From the NCBI GenBank assembly GCA_023846275.1, contig CM043869.1, positions 15,471,501 to 15,535,500 on the forward strand: a stretch of 64,000 bases of DNA. The letters run 5' to 3'. Both the position numbers and the translations under genes were made by a program. The first letter of the stretch is position 1. Each line of letters starts with the position of its first letter. The DNA is from Vanilla planifolia (Eukaryota > Streptophyta > Magnoliopsida > Asparagales > Orchidaceae). This document shows positions 23,061-35,300 of the stretch, piece by piece. The notes under the pieces are model-generated. The model made no database searches. It worked only from the letters and a program-made list of their open reading frames with translations, and had not been told where the DNA came from.

Positions 23061-25270
23061 CTTACATATGCTATGTTTAAACTTGCAACAATAATTCTCT
23101 ATTTGACATGAAGTTGATAGCTAAATATATGCCATTATGTATGTATTAAACATCTAGCACAAACACATCATACTTAATAAAAATAAAATAGTATAAGTAT
23201 CATATAAATAATAATCCAACACAATTGTCTACCTTACAAAGTCATACACACATAGAAAGTGTTACATGTTATAAATTATAATAGTACGATGTCCATAAAA
23301 GTGAGTGAGAAATGTGTAAGTTATAAACTTAAATAAATTTTAAATTGACTCAAATTATTTAGTCATTCATAATAATAAAATATTTTTTTTCTTAAATATT
23401 GATTGCTCTTATAATAATTATTTTTAAAAATTTTGTTATGCTTTACAAAACTAACTGTAATGTAGAATGCCTAAGTGCATATAATGAGTGTCAAGTAGAT
23501 CAATACAAACATGAATCTAAATCTATCCCTAGCTAAATAACTTGGTCATCTACTAAATATTTGCTTAATGAAAGCTTACAACATAAACATAATAAAAGCT
23601 TACCAACTTTGGCTTAATAAAAGCCTACATAGTGGCTTAAAAAATCCAACAAAGATCAAATAAAAGAGTCATAATAACAAGACAAGAACTAAGTAAAATT
23701 TTAATATAATAATTCATGTAACCAATAAATAACTAAATAAAAGGCATAACAATATATAAAGATATGTGATAAATCTTAAAAAAACTAAAAAGTAGTATGC
23801 AACTTTACTTAATCAATGATGAAATGATTGTTGGTATGATAATGAATATAGAAAAACCCACAACCTCTCTTTTCTTAAAATCTTTCTCTAAGTGTAAGAT
23901 GATTATTATAAAAATCTCTTTCAAATAATGGACAAGTGAAGCATTAGTCATTTCTTTATTATTTTGAGGCTTCTATATATTGGTAAAAATATTTTCAAAT
24001 AACTCAAAAATGCCATTAAATAGCTATATGAAAAATAAGTCAAACTAGCCATTACTTATATCCTGAATTAATCATATTTTATGATGCAAGGGATTGTATG
24101 AGTATGATATACCACTGATAGAATTATTTTAGCAATTTTTTCTATTAACAAAATGGATCATAAAATTGCAATGAAGATATTGTACTATATGACTAAAACA
24201 AAATTACGTAAATCTAAATTCCATGCTCTCGAGAAAATATTGTATGTTTCAAGATCATGCACCATGTAGGCCTTACAATAATATCACTTATACTAATCAT
24301 AAGGTATCATATTTATTTGATAAGAGGATCATACTATTACAATATAAATCTTCTCAATATATACTATGTCATGATGCTATGCTTATGGTTGAGATGGTAT
24401 CATACACATATGATGAAAATTTGTATGCTCACAGCTTAAGTCTTCAAATCTCACTAAACAAATAAATGAATCATATAATTATGATGAACATCTTTGTATT
24501 ATGCAAAGATCATCAACATTCAACATTTCTCATAATAGCAAGTGACATAATTATATGATATGACTACTATGCTTGTATGATAATACAATAAATTTTAATT
24601 TCTCTCTTGCTTAGTTCAATTTGTTGTCTAATTCTCTTAGTGAATATACCATATTAATATAAAAAATAATAATATACTATACAAAAATCAAAAATATTAA
24701 ATCTTAAATGACACATCTTAGGTAAATAATTAATGTAGTGTATAATATAAGGTATTATATTGTTATGAAATGTATAAAATAGAAATATTCCTTAGGATTG
24801 CACCTAAATATTAATCGATCATATTGTATGATGGGTTCATCATTCAAGGATAATTTATTCAACCAATACAAAGCTTACTCAATTTTATATATTTTTTTAA
24901 TTTATCTTAAATTAATCTTAACATATGATGTAATATATTATGAATATAATATTCAAAGATAGATAATATATGTAAAATAAAAAAAAATATTTTTAAAGTA
25001 AATCTTAAGTATCTCAGATAAATTGTTATAAATTTTGACATAGTAATTATCAAAATAAAAATACTCAATAAAGATCTTCTCCTTATGTTGCTTGAATTTT
25101 TGTTTCTCTTGTTAGTAACTACGATCATCACCTATGCATCTTCATTAAGTTCTTTGAGTCAATTAATCAAATTCTCTACATAAATAACTGATGATACTTT
25201 TGATATATTATCTAAAATCAATACTTAAAAAATTATTAATAAATATAACATAATAATTTTATTATCATAA
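23061..25270. other. Intergenic, very AT-rich, no gene seen
   Basis: Open frames at 24223-24465 and nearby consist of His, Tyr and Ile-rich sequence without domains. The stretch 24060-24660 is dense in TATGAT/ATCATA words, like the LTRs in the first 13 kb, and may be a decayed relative of them. Confidence 0.4.
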
Positions 25271-25345
25271 AACAAGTGGTGTAACAATTAAAAGGTACAA
25301 GATTGTGTGCCTAATTCAAGCCCAAGAGTCAAGTACTCAATTTTC
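25270..25345 (+). repeat. Possible tRNA-derived SINE or tRNA-like relic
   Basis: TGGTGTAACAA at 25277-25287 resembles a pol III A box (TRGYNNARNNG, last base off). GAGTCAAGTACTC at 25326-25338 resembles a degraded B box (GWTCRANNC with one T missing). The spacing of about 49 bases is within the tRNA range. No cloverleaf could be folded by eye, and neither a poly-T terminator nor a 3' tail was confirmed. Confidence 0.25.
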
Positions 25346-25566
25346 TCTTTCTTTTGTTCTTTGTCTTATAATTATATGTAAGGTATACATCATGATTATA
25401 TTATGAATTTCATGTGTTAACTCTAAAATTTTTATTATAGCATTTGGTAATTCTTATAATTACTAATTTGAGTTTTATATTCTTATGAACTCTAAACCAT
25501 ATTTTGCAAAAGAGACTTTAAGGAAAAGTCTACTGATCCTCACACTAGAAGAACAAATCCTAATTT

Positions 25567-25652
25567 GTATTTTTCCCATATTTTTTTCTCTTTTTCTCTC
25601 TTTTTCCTTCCTTTTTTTGTTTTTCATTTTTTCTTTCCCTCAACTTCCCTAG
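25567..25652. repeat. Polypyrimidine tract
   Basis: Over 80 bases made almost only of C and T (TTTTTCTCTTTTTCTCTC, then TTTCCTTCC and similar), interrupted by single A or G. It is a low-complexity tract with no attached gene. Confidence 0.6.
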
Positions 25653-25959
25653 ATTTTTAATTGTCTCATTCTCTTATCATAATAAAGCTTCCAACCATTA
25701 CCTAAGATGCCTTGTTGGTAGTCTCCTCAACCATGGTGGTCACATCGATGAATAGTCAATAAAGAGGAGGGAAAAGGCTTTGGAAAACATGTGTAACTCC
25801 TTGGTTATGTGAGAGAATGGCATAGAGTCATCCTCATCATACTCTAACTACCAAATAGTCTAAGAAATGAAGTACCTACTAGGTTTGGGTTTTAAACTGA
25901 GATAGCCAACCTAAGTGTATAAAAGACAAATATAGAGTTTTGGTTGTGAATTTATGACA

Positions 25960-27040
25960 TTAAGGACTATTGTTGGTGCATGTGTACCTAGGCAAGAAGA
26001 AGACATAAGGTAGCATTCAAATTCAAAGCGGACTCATTTCCAAATTCAAAGAAATTTTATAGTAGCATTCATGCAATGCATACTATCCCATGTTTGGACA
26101 TGACGTGGGTTTGAAAGATTCATTCCCAACCCCGAATCTCCACATTCATGTAGAGGATTTTGATCTGGACTATTCCTTCTAAATCATGGTTATTCAAGAG
26201 AGGCATCCCAATGTCTATCGAATGCCTATGGGGTTGTGCATCAAATTAAAAATTTCTGCATTTGTTTTGGGAGTGTGAAATGGCTAAGTCTAGTCTCATG
26301 TTTTTTAACTGCATCATTTCAACTTGAAAATGAATGTTCATATTAGAATTGCTCCCCTTCATGGATTATTCTCTTGGATTACTAATTATGCTAGAAACAA
26401 CAATGCAATAACTTCAAGGTCTTATGTAGCCTACACACTTCATCATTTATAAAGAAATAAAAATGAAAGAATCAACTCTAAAAATTATTTCAAAGCTGCA
26501 ACTAACAAGGATTATTCAAAAGTTGATGTCTAAATGTCACAATGTGTTAACTATGGTAAGCTAGAATCATAGTAGTCCTTGTGGGCTAAATGTCACCTCT
26601 TTCACATGGTCTACACCACCCATAGTTTGGCTTAAAATTAACCACAATGCAACAATTCTAAACAATGAAAATATTGGAATTGGATTAATTTTCTATGTTG
26701 CTTAGAGAAAGTTAATACTAATTTTTGGAAGGTTGATTTTTTTGGCTCCTCTTTAGCCATGGAAACACTAGTAGTTTTTGAAGAATTACATCTATTAAGT
26801 ACTTGGTTCCTAAATGCCAATGCAATTTGGTTTAAATCAGATTCTCAATTTACTCTCCTTTGCTAACAAGCAATCATGCATAAAGATGCCCACTCCAACT
26901 ACAAATACATTATTTCCTTTATTCATTGTTTGGCACCTTACAAGACATCCCACATCATGTAGGAAAGTAAACAAATAGCTGATTGGATTGCAGATGAAGC
27001 CCTTGAATCTGACTTTGTTTGGGCTTAGGGTATGCCCCTT
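25960..27040 (+). pseudogene. LINE ORF2 3' relic with RNase H-like domain (RVT_3)
   Basis: In the plus strand, 26600-26690 reads WSTPPIVWLKINHNAT, the typical entry to the plant LINE RNase H domain ('P..GW.K.N.DGA'). Around 26760-26860 comes ETLVVFEELHLLSTWFLNAN then IWFKSDSQF, where S-D is the conserved 'ESDS' position. It ends at about 26960-27030 with ESKQIADWIADEALESDF, like 'REANQVADWLA..A'. Upstream (26040-26450) are likely zf-RVT remnants. Stops interrupt all parts. The orientation is opposite to the 914-6763 LINE, so it is a separate copy. Confidence 0.5.
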
Positions 27041-28019
27041 CCTAAACTACTGAAATCAATTATATTTGTTGACTTTCTATATGGTCATCTATAAGGAGTG
27101 CATATTATAGGCTTTGACCATTTATGTTATCAAGTACAAGAATGAGCAAAAAGGTGAAAAAAGTAATATATGGGGATAAATAGGATTGTGCTCTTCTAAG
27201 AAAAGGATGCACTCTTCTAGTCTTCAAATCTCTTCAAGAAATTATTTCAATTTACTAAAAAGTCTCCTGATTATATGGCTTTCATGCTATTTAAAGGCCA
27301 CACATGAAAAGACAAGAAAGACTTAACTAATCCTTATCTTTATAAAGCTAAGGAACTTGAAATTTAAATTTTTTAAGTGAGATTTTTATGGAATAAAATA
27401 TCTTAAAAATTTATTTTTTTTTTTCAAACATTAACTAAAACTAATTACTAACTATCATAACTAATTTAACTATCATAACAAACTTAAGAAAAAATAAAAA
27501 CTCTTAAAAGTTATAGTTTTTTATTGAGTTATTATATATATCTGAAAAAATAAGAATAAATTAAATAAATAAAAATAAAAGCTCTTTCTTAAAAGAGAAA
27601 TTTTAGCTCTTTTCTAACTTTATTATATCTCCTTGGTTTGAGCCCTAGCAACTAGCTTATGCATCATTTGATGTTTCTACACACTTTGATTATTTGAATC
27701 TTGCTATGGCTCAACCTACATATCTAGTATAGTTTCTTATTCTTATGAGTCATCTATTAATTCTTGTCTTATTTCAATAATGAATTTGAAATGCTAGGTC
27801 ATAACAAGGGTGTAGGCCAATGAAAAACTATTACAAAATCAGATCAAGTCACAACAAATCAAAATCTAACTAATACAATTATATACATGAAAAACTCAAA
27901 TAAGAAAAACTATGACAGAGTGCAAGTAAAGAAATTTACTATAATTAATGGTTACAAAAGAGTTTTAGAGGAGAAAGTAAGTTGTCCTTAAAATGACGTT
28001 AAAACTACTATAAAACTAA
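27041..28019. other. Intergenic, AT-rich, no gene seen
   Basis: No supported coding or repeat. It lies between a LINE relic and the 3' LTR of the copia element. Confidence 0.4.
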
Positions 28020-28211
28020 AAGCCAACATAACATATATACTGATGGGTTTAGGACAAAATGTTAAAGAATTAAAATTATAAATATGTCCTTATAGCATCA
28101 CTTTCTTTATTTCTTCCAATGATAGTTATCTTATCCATCGCATTTGATTACATATTTAGGATATACTTTATTTTTAATTTTTGAAGTTTAAAATTTAAGA
28201 TCCTATCAATA
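28020..28211 (-). repeat. 3' LTR of the copia element
   Basis: It matches 32201-32390 along its whole length, at roughly 85% by eye, including AAGCCAACATAACATATATA and CATTTGATTACATATTTAGG. In element sense it begins TATTGATA, a decayed TGTTGA-type start. Confidence 0.75.
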
Positions 28212-28220
28212 AATCTCCAC
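28212..28220 (-). other. Polypurine tract of the copia element
   Basis: In element sense, GTGGAGATT directly precedes the LTR start, matching the usual GTGGGAGATT of TNT1-type elements with one base lost. Confidence 0.5.
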
Positions 28221-28292
28221 ATTGACCTAAATTCTCTCATGAATTAAAATCAACTAAAGTAAGCTTAGCTCTCTAAAAAGTATCTTCATGAA

Positions 28293-28538
28293 TCATATGA
28301 TATTAGCGAAGTCCAAACAATGTTTGAACTTGGTTGTTGAAAGCATCTTTGTCATTATGTCTGTGAGGTTCTTCATAATACCGATTTTCTTAATAGCTAT
28401 ATCTCCAACTTCAATCCTATTATGAGTAAAGTGGTACCTGATATCAATATACTTTATCATTTTATGAAACATTTGATCCTTGGACAAGCATATAATACTT
28501 TGATTATCATAAAATATGGTGATCGCTCCACCAGTCAC
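28293..28538 (-). pseudogene. Copia RNase H relic
   Basis: The open stretch reads FYDNQSIICLSKDQMFH, then KYIDIRYHF, then GDIAIKKI and DIMTKMLSTTKFKHCLDF. These are the conserved C-terminal blocks of copia pol ('CDNQSAI.LSKN', 'TKHIDVRYHF', 'ADMLTKPL'). The catalytic Asp of D-N-Q-S is preserved. The rest of the domain upstream is out of frame. Confidence 0.75.
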
Positions 28539-28813
28539 ACTTAGCTCTCAGAACATACCTCGTAGCTAAATAGTTTCTTTCACAACATCAGTGATTAATA
28601 TATACTCTATCTTTATAGTGGATAATAAAATTGTACTCTAAAAAATTGATCTCCAACTGACAACACAATCCCCAAAAGAGAAGACATATCCTGTAAGGAA
28701 TCTTTTTCTATTATATTCACCTTCATAATCTTAGTCAACATAACCTTTCAATCTTGAAAGATTTTCTCCAAAATATAGACAAGTGTCAACAGTACCACAT
28801 AAGTACTTCAAAA

Positions 28814-29750
28814 TCAATTTAATAGCCTCCCATTACTTCTTGTTGGATCAGTCATATACCTACTGACAACACTAACAACATGTGCCAAATGAGGATGAGT
28901 ACAAACCATCGCATACATAAAACTACCAAAAGCATTCATATAAAAAACATGTTGCATGTGTTCTACCTCCTCCTTAGTGTTTGGACAAAGATTTCTATAC
29001 AACTTGAAGTGAGTGGCCAAAAGATGTAGAATATGTTTAGTTTCTTTCATCCTAAATCCCAGAAGCACCTTCTTAATGTAGTTACTTTGAGATAAAAGAA
29101 GCCTCTTTTCTTTCCTATCACTTGTGATCTCTATCCCAAATATCTTCCTTACTGCCCCTAAGTCTTTCATACAAACTCCTGTCTAAAAAGTCCTTTTAAG
29201 CTCATCACATGAGTTTTTCTCTTTGTTGTAATAAGCATGTCATCCACATAGAGCAATAAGTATAAGAAAGATCCATCTATAAGTTTCTTAAAATATATAT
29301 AGCTATCAAAATTACACCTACAAAACTGATAAGATAACATGAAAGAATCAAAATTTTTGTACCACTATTTAGAAGACTATTTCAAATCATGCGAAGACTT
29401 ACTTAATCCACACACAAAGTCTTCTTTACATTTACAAATAAAACCTTTAGGTTGTTCCATGTATATCTCTTTTTTTAAATTTTCATATAAGAAAATAGTC
29501 TTGATATATAGTTCCTCCAACTCTAAATCATTCAAATTAACCAAAACAAGCAAAATTCTAATAAAAGTGTGCTTTACCATAGGTGTAAAGACATCATTAA
29601 AATCAATACCTTTAACCTAATTGTATCATTTGGCTACAAACCTAGCTTTGAACCTGTCTTTCTTAATACCTGGAATACCAAACTTTTTCTTAAACACCCA
29701 CTTGCATTTAATGGCTTTCTTACTAGTTGGAAGCTTTGTCAAATCTCAAG
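28814..29750 (-). pseudogene. Copia reverse transcriptase relic
   Basis: The piece 29580-29377 holds IKTIFLYENLKKEIYMEQPKG, the family block 'KTAFLHGDLEEEIYMEQPEGF' (here D of GDL is lost to N). At 29250-29239 the catalytic box Y-V-D-D is intact, followed by MLITT. The piece 29170-28814 reads MKDLGAVRKIFGIEI…FGSFMYAMVCTHPHLAHVVSVVSRYM, matching 'MKDLG.A..ILGM.I' and 'VGSLMYAMVCTRPDI..AV..VSRYM'. Frameshifts separate the three pieces. Confidence 0.75.
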
Positions 29751-29849
29751 GTTTATTCTTACGTAAGGACTCAATATCTTCCTGCATAACCAATAACCAA
29801 TCTCTTAAGTTTTCTAAGTAGTTGCCTTTGAATAATTACAAGGATTACT

Positions 29850-31058
29850 ACTCAAACTTATGTCTTGAGTCATAGACAAAGCATATGTAACCAAATCAAT
29901 ATCAACATATCTCTTTGGAGGTCTGATCACCATTCTTTCTTGATCCCTTCTAATGCTATATGATTATTCTTATGGATATAATCATCTTCAACAACCTATG
30001 TGTCTTTTGATAAGTCATCTCAATAAATCTCAATTTTTATACCATCTAGATTATTACTTGTAACATCATCAAAAAAATATTAGATTGTTTAGATGTATTT
30101 AAAATAAATCTTTCATCAAACACATCTCTACTAATTATCAATTTAGATTTAAAAGAACACCAAAAATCTGTAACATTTTATTTCTTGTTCTTGAGCATAA
30201 TCAAGAAAGACACATTTCTTAAACCTGGGGTCCAATTTTTCTTCTCTACAATGAGAGTAAGCAACACAACAAAAAACCTCTAATTGTGAATAATCAAAAG
30301 GTTTATCTAACTAAATCTCTTTAGGCATCTTCATGTCTAAGGCTATATGAGATAAATATTGATTAGATGACAAACTATAGAACATGCTTCTACCTAAAAT
30401 GATTTTGAAAAACCTACAATAAATAACATGCATCTAGCCCTTTCTAAAATTCTTTGATTATATCTCTTAGAAATACCATTTTATTGAGAAGTTTCTACAC
30501 TAGTTATGTGCCTAACTATGCCTTCTTTTCTACAAAATTTATTGAATTCATTTAAACTAAACTCAAACCCATTATCAGTTCAAAAATACTTTATGACTTT
30601 TCTTGTTTGCTTCTCAATAAGTGTCTTTTATTGAACAAAATTCTAAAAAGTATTAGCTTTTTCTTTCAAAAAGAAAGATCAAATTTTCCTAGAGTAATCA
30701 TCAATGAAAGTCAACATGTATCTGGCACCAACTTTAGATGGCTATTGAGATAACCCCTATAAATCTGAATGAATATAATCTAGGGTCCCTTTAATTCTGT
30801 GTTGTCAAGGATTGAAAACTACTCTTCTATATTACCCATAATACACTGCTCATAAAACTCTAGCTTTCCTATCATATTTTCACATAAGAGGTCTCTTTAG
30901 CTAAGTTCAATCAAACCTCTCTCAGTCATGTGTTCTAGTCACATATGCCATAGTTTTATAATATTAGAATTAAAATAAATGATACTACTATTACTTCTAT
31001 CAAAGTGGATTCTTCAAGAGTGTATAATTTACTGTTGACCTCTTCTCTTTCGGTATCA
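29850..31058 (-). pseudogene. Copia integrase relic
   Basis: Near 30580-30565 the frame reads TDNGFEF, the second catalytic Asp region of the DDE integrase ('TDNG.EF'). It continues with NKFCRKEGIVRHITSVETSQ, stop, NGISKR (about 30535-30470), like 'GI.R......PQQNGV.ER'. The stop replaces the second Gln of the QQNG motif. Other parts are too decayed to read. Confidence 0.6.
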
Positions 31059-31480
31059 TCAGGGAGCCATTCTTATAGCTCTACCTTTTTTGATGTATTG
31101 ATAACCTTTATTATTAAGTGTGTTAAGAGAAATAAAATTTTTTCTTAGGTTTGGAATGTGTCTGACCTCATCAAGTGTGAGAACAGATCCATCATACATC
31201 TTGATCCTGATAGTTCTAATGCTAGAAACCTTGCATGATGCATTATTGCCCATAAGCACAACTCCATTTGTACTAGGCTCATAAGTGGTGACCAATCCTT
31301 GTTTGGTATCACATGAAAAGAGCAAGTGAATTCCATAATCCATTCTGAACTTAAGGAATTTTTTAAATCTAACACAAACATGATGTCTCGAATATATTCT
31401 TTCTCACTAACTATGTTGGCTTCTCTTGATTTCTTAGATCTATAGTCACTTTTCTCAAATTCTTCTTTTCTTTTCAATTT
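31059..31480 (-). pseudogene. Copia protease / pre-integrase relic
   Basis: Two overlapping frames share the signal. One gives SEWIMEFTCSFHVIPNKDW, the protease 'WI.DSACSFHM.P....W' block in which the catalytic D-S/T-(G/A) is changed to E-F-T. The other gives GVVLMGNNASCKVSSIRTIRIKMYDGSVLTLDEVRHIPNLRKNFISL, the family 'V.MGN......GIGT..IKM.DG....L..VRH.P.L.KNLISL' block (31260-31120). A frameshift lies between them. Confidence 0.7.
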
Positions 31481-31489
31481 AAAATAAAT

Positions 31490-32180
31490 CTACTTTTATG
31501 TGACCATTCTTCTTGCAATAGTTACAAATCAAATTTTTGTGTTTGGACTTTGATCTTCCTTTTTTTACATCAAATCTTTGCTTCGATCTCCCTTTAACAA
31601 TCAAACCTTCTTCTTGTGATTCAGAAGTTGACGGATCCTCGTCAAGCATTATTTTTTACAAGGTGAAATTGAATCTCAACTATAAAGCATTACATCCTCA
31701 AATTAGAGTAAGAAGAAGATAGAGAACATAATAGAAGTAGAGTATGGTCTTCATCATCATACTTAACTTTAAGTAACTCCAAATCTATAATAGTTCTCTT
31801 GAACTCATCTAAATAAAACTTGATATCATTTCCTTCAGTGAAAATGGTACATGTGCAAATGCTACTTCAGAAGGAGTTTGTTTCATGAACAAATAATTTT
31901 TAATCAAAACCACAAAGCCATAGTCGTCTCTTTCTTTAGGCAATCTTATAGAATCTTATTTGACAAGTGTAATTGGATTTGGGTTTTTGCTTGCTGATCT
32001 TTCCTCTCTTTCTCCTCTTCTATTAAAGTTGACAACATCTTCTCCATTTTGAGAAGGGCATCATCTATATCTACCTGTACCAAAATTGTTTACAGCTTGA
32101 CTTACTATAGAGCAAACCATGTACTTCGTTATAATTTTTCGATGTCATGCTTCATGGTTGCCAATCATAAAAAATTTGAT
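31490..32180 (-). pseudogene. Copia gag relic with zinc knuckle
   Basis: At 31528-31490 the minus strand reads CNYCKKNGHIKVDLF, a CX2CX3GHX4C zinc knuckle whose last Cys is Leu. Upstream (to about 32180) only fragments of gag are visible. The knuckle would bind genomic RNA in a live element. Confidence 0.6.
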
Positions 32181-32200
32181 GAATCAATGGCTCTAGTACT
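32178..32200 (-). other. Primer-binding-site-like sequence of the copia element
   Basis: In element sense, TTAGTACTAGAGCCATTGATT follows the 5' LTR. It is a mutated form of TTGGTATCAGAGCC, complementary to initiator Met tRNA, the usual primer for plant copia. Confidence 0.6.
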
Positions 32201-32390
32201 AAGCCAACATAACATATATATAGATGGGTTTAAGACAAAATACTAAGGAATTAAAATTACAAATATATCCTCATAATATTTCTCCTTTATTTCTTCCAAC
32301 GATAGTCATCTTATCAATTGCATTTGATTACATATTTAGGATATACTTTATTTTAATTTTTGAAGTTCAAAATTAAAGAAAATATCAATA
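32201..32390 (-). repeat. 5' LTR of the copia element
   Basis: Partner of 28020-28211, in the same orientation. Differences are scattered point changes and small gaps, indicating an old insertion. A clear target duplication was not seen. Confidence 0.75.
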
Positions 32391-35300
32391 AAAATAATAT
32401 ATAATGATGCACCAAAATGTAGGAACAATGATAATAAGTGAAACAAAATATAAAAAATAGTCTATTAGGGTGCATTTAAGATTTGTTAGAATATTGGGTT
32501 TACAAAAAGGTGTGGCTCAATTAAAAACATAATTCATATGACAATGGATGAAATCTGATATAGAATACAATATATGAGAACATCTAGTTTTGGTTGGAGC
32601 ATTTCATCTCAAAAAATACATAGCTTAATTTGGAAAATAGTTTATAAAGGTGCATCTAAAGAAGGGAGCAATGACTTGTGTGTAATTATGCAAAAAAATA
32701 GTCTATATGGGTGTGCCTTAATATATTAATCATGATATGATTTTTCCTATAGTTGTTTGATTAACTCTAAGTTTAATGGTAAATAGTAAAATTATTGGTT
32801 TAAAAAGATCTCAAGAAAGTAAGGGATAATGATGAAAAAAATTGAAAGCATGAATTAAAGGAAAATAATGAATTTAAATATTAAATGATGGGTGCATTAT
32901 ATTGGCATGTGGCTATTTGGTTCTCATAATTATACTAACGCACTTCTAAATTATTATCTAACTTGTATATTAACTCAGCAAGTGTCATGGCTCAAATATG
33001 TATTATCTTGCATACATAATTATGTAGACCTTGTTTGTTGAGCTTGTGATTGATGGATAAACATATTTTTGGCTTATCAATTGTAGGTAATAAACATACA
33101 TTTTATGGGAATCCAACAAAACTTTAAGTGGAGTTGACATATTAGTAAACTTATTTATTTTTTAATGTTGTAGTTGAAGTAGAATGCTTTAATTTTGGTT
33201 AATGGTGTTGTAATATCAATTTGTCTTATTTAGCATTTTATAATTTTTTTAGTTTACATCAACAAAAAAATGTGAGCATTTGACTTTTAAACATATGAAC
33301 TAAAATGTGTGATTTTCTTATATTTCACCATGATTAAAAATGATTTGACTATATTATAAAAGAGTTTGATGAGAACAAACCCATTTATTTTAGTTTCCTA
33401 ATACTTCTATTTAAGTGCTCTCTGGATTACCAAGCAAGATTACTTGGCAGAATGTTTTTGCTAATGCTAAAATCATTTGGACTTATAAGGTGCATCAAGA
33501 TGGAGTGATGGACACCATTGATCAACATTTTTGAATTATTTTTTCTTTGTAAATAGAATGTCAAAATCTATGATCATTAAGTGACTAGAAATGATGTTGA
33601 GTGAGCTATAAGAGTCATACTCAAAGTATTATAAACTAAACCTCACATTGATGCACTCAATTTTCAGTTCCTTCAAAACTAATTGGACCATTCAAGATTC
33701 AAGTGTTATAAGACTTTAGCAGCACTTGAGATAGTATTATTTCACTTATGTGAACATGTATCAGTTATTCTATTATGAGTGTGAACCATTTAAAAGAAAC
33801 ATGATAGGTTAGGTTGGTTCCAATTTGATCTTCAATGTTTTTCAAAAATTATTGGTGTGATCCCTACTCTCACCAAAACTTCAAGTTTAAGAGCTTTGAA
33901 TTAGGAATACCCATATATGCTTCTATTATTGATTATGGGCAACTATCATGGGTATATTTATTTCTTTCTATAAAGTAGACTATTAAACCTCTAAGTTTTC
34001 TCTTATTGCATATTAGGATTGTATTAAATTCTTAATCATGCATTCAATTAATTGAAATTAATTTGAAGTTAAACAAACTAAGATTCAAATAAGACAAATT
34101 TTAATTACAATAAGATTACATAATATGATGGCTAATATTATACTTATATAGTCAACGCCATGCTTATAGTAAAAACTAAATTTTAAAATTTTTCGTGACA
34201 TCATATAGATACGATAGGTCCATCAAATATATTTGACCATTATATGTACTTTGAACAATTTTGCATACTTAGCCATATAAGGTATCAATCTTGTATATGT
34301 CATGTTTATATTCTGAGAGTTTAATAATCACTATCATTATATGAGTATAAAGTCTGCTTTATACACATATGAAATCTTCCTCATATGGGTACAACATTCA
34401 TATCCTCTCATAATGTAATATAAATAAGCCAGACTATGGTCAGACATGTATGATGCATATATCATATTAGTATGACCTCATGTTTAAGCACTTAGTTGTA
34501 CGACCAATCATCCTTATGTGTAGTCCAAGCTCAATTCCATGGTATTTATAATTGATAGATCATATAATAAAAAGTAGTGCATTGTATCTATATGATCCAT
34601 TTTACATCATAATAAATAATATTAAAAACTTAGGATAATATTATTTTCATCATATCATACAAATATAATATTTGTACCATATGAATACGATCATTATTTA
34701 ATGCAACTCAAGTTTGTTGGTTTATAATAATGAATGATGGAAATTCATGCATTACATTTAGATGATTCATTCTCCTTTGTAATTGGTTCAAAAGACTTAT
34801 AATAAAAATTATATGATGCTATTATGCAACAATGATAATTCTATCATATTTATATGATTATCTTATTAAATATTATTAACTATTACATGATTGTACATAT
34901 TTTGTCCTTCCATGATCACATCATACATGATTTTTTTAAGAACTAGGCATTACATAAAATAAATTATCATACATTGGTGATCCATTATCAGACTTATCCA
35001 ATTTATTTGAATGTAAGAAATGAAACTAAACATACATGTATAATCTTAGTGATCATCTAGTCTGATGTTTTAACAACTTAAGTTATGTATTGTGAGCTTT
35101 AATTGTATGATATGATGTCAATTCTCATACATGTCTATTAATCTTATAATAGCCATTTTATGCTAGCCATACTATAGCATCATCGAGACTATTCTATTAT
35201 GTTTCTTATCGCCATTGTATGATCACAATATCATATTAGTACAATCAATCTCCAAAGTACGTAATAATTAATTTTAACATTTTAAAAAAGTAAATAATAC

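Larger units (their letters stand above)
28020..32390 (-). mobile_element. Ty1/copia retrotransposon, Tork/TNT1-type, nearly complete but inactive
   Basis: In the minus direction the order is: 5' LTR (32390-32201), primer-binding-site-like sequence, gag with zinc knuckle (about 31500), protease/pre-integrase (31480-31060), integrase (about 31050-29850), reverse transcriptase (about 29750-28810), RNase H (28538-28293), polypurine tract (28220-28212) and 3' LTR (28211-28020). This is the copia domain order. The length (about 4.4 kb) is only slightly below a normal element. LTRs of about 190 bp are short. Stops and frameshifts break all coding parts. Confidence 0.8.
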
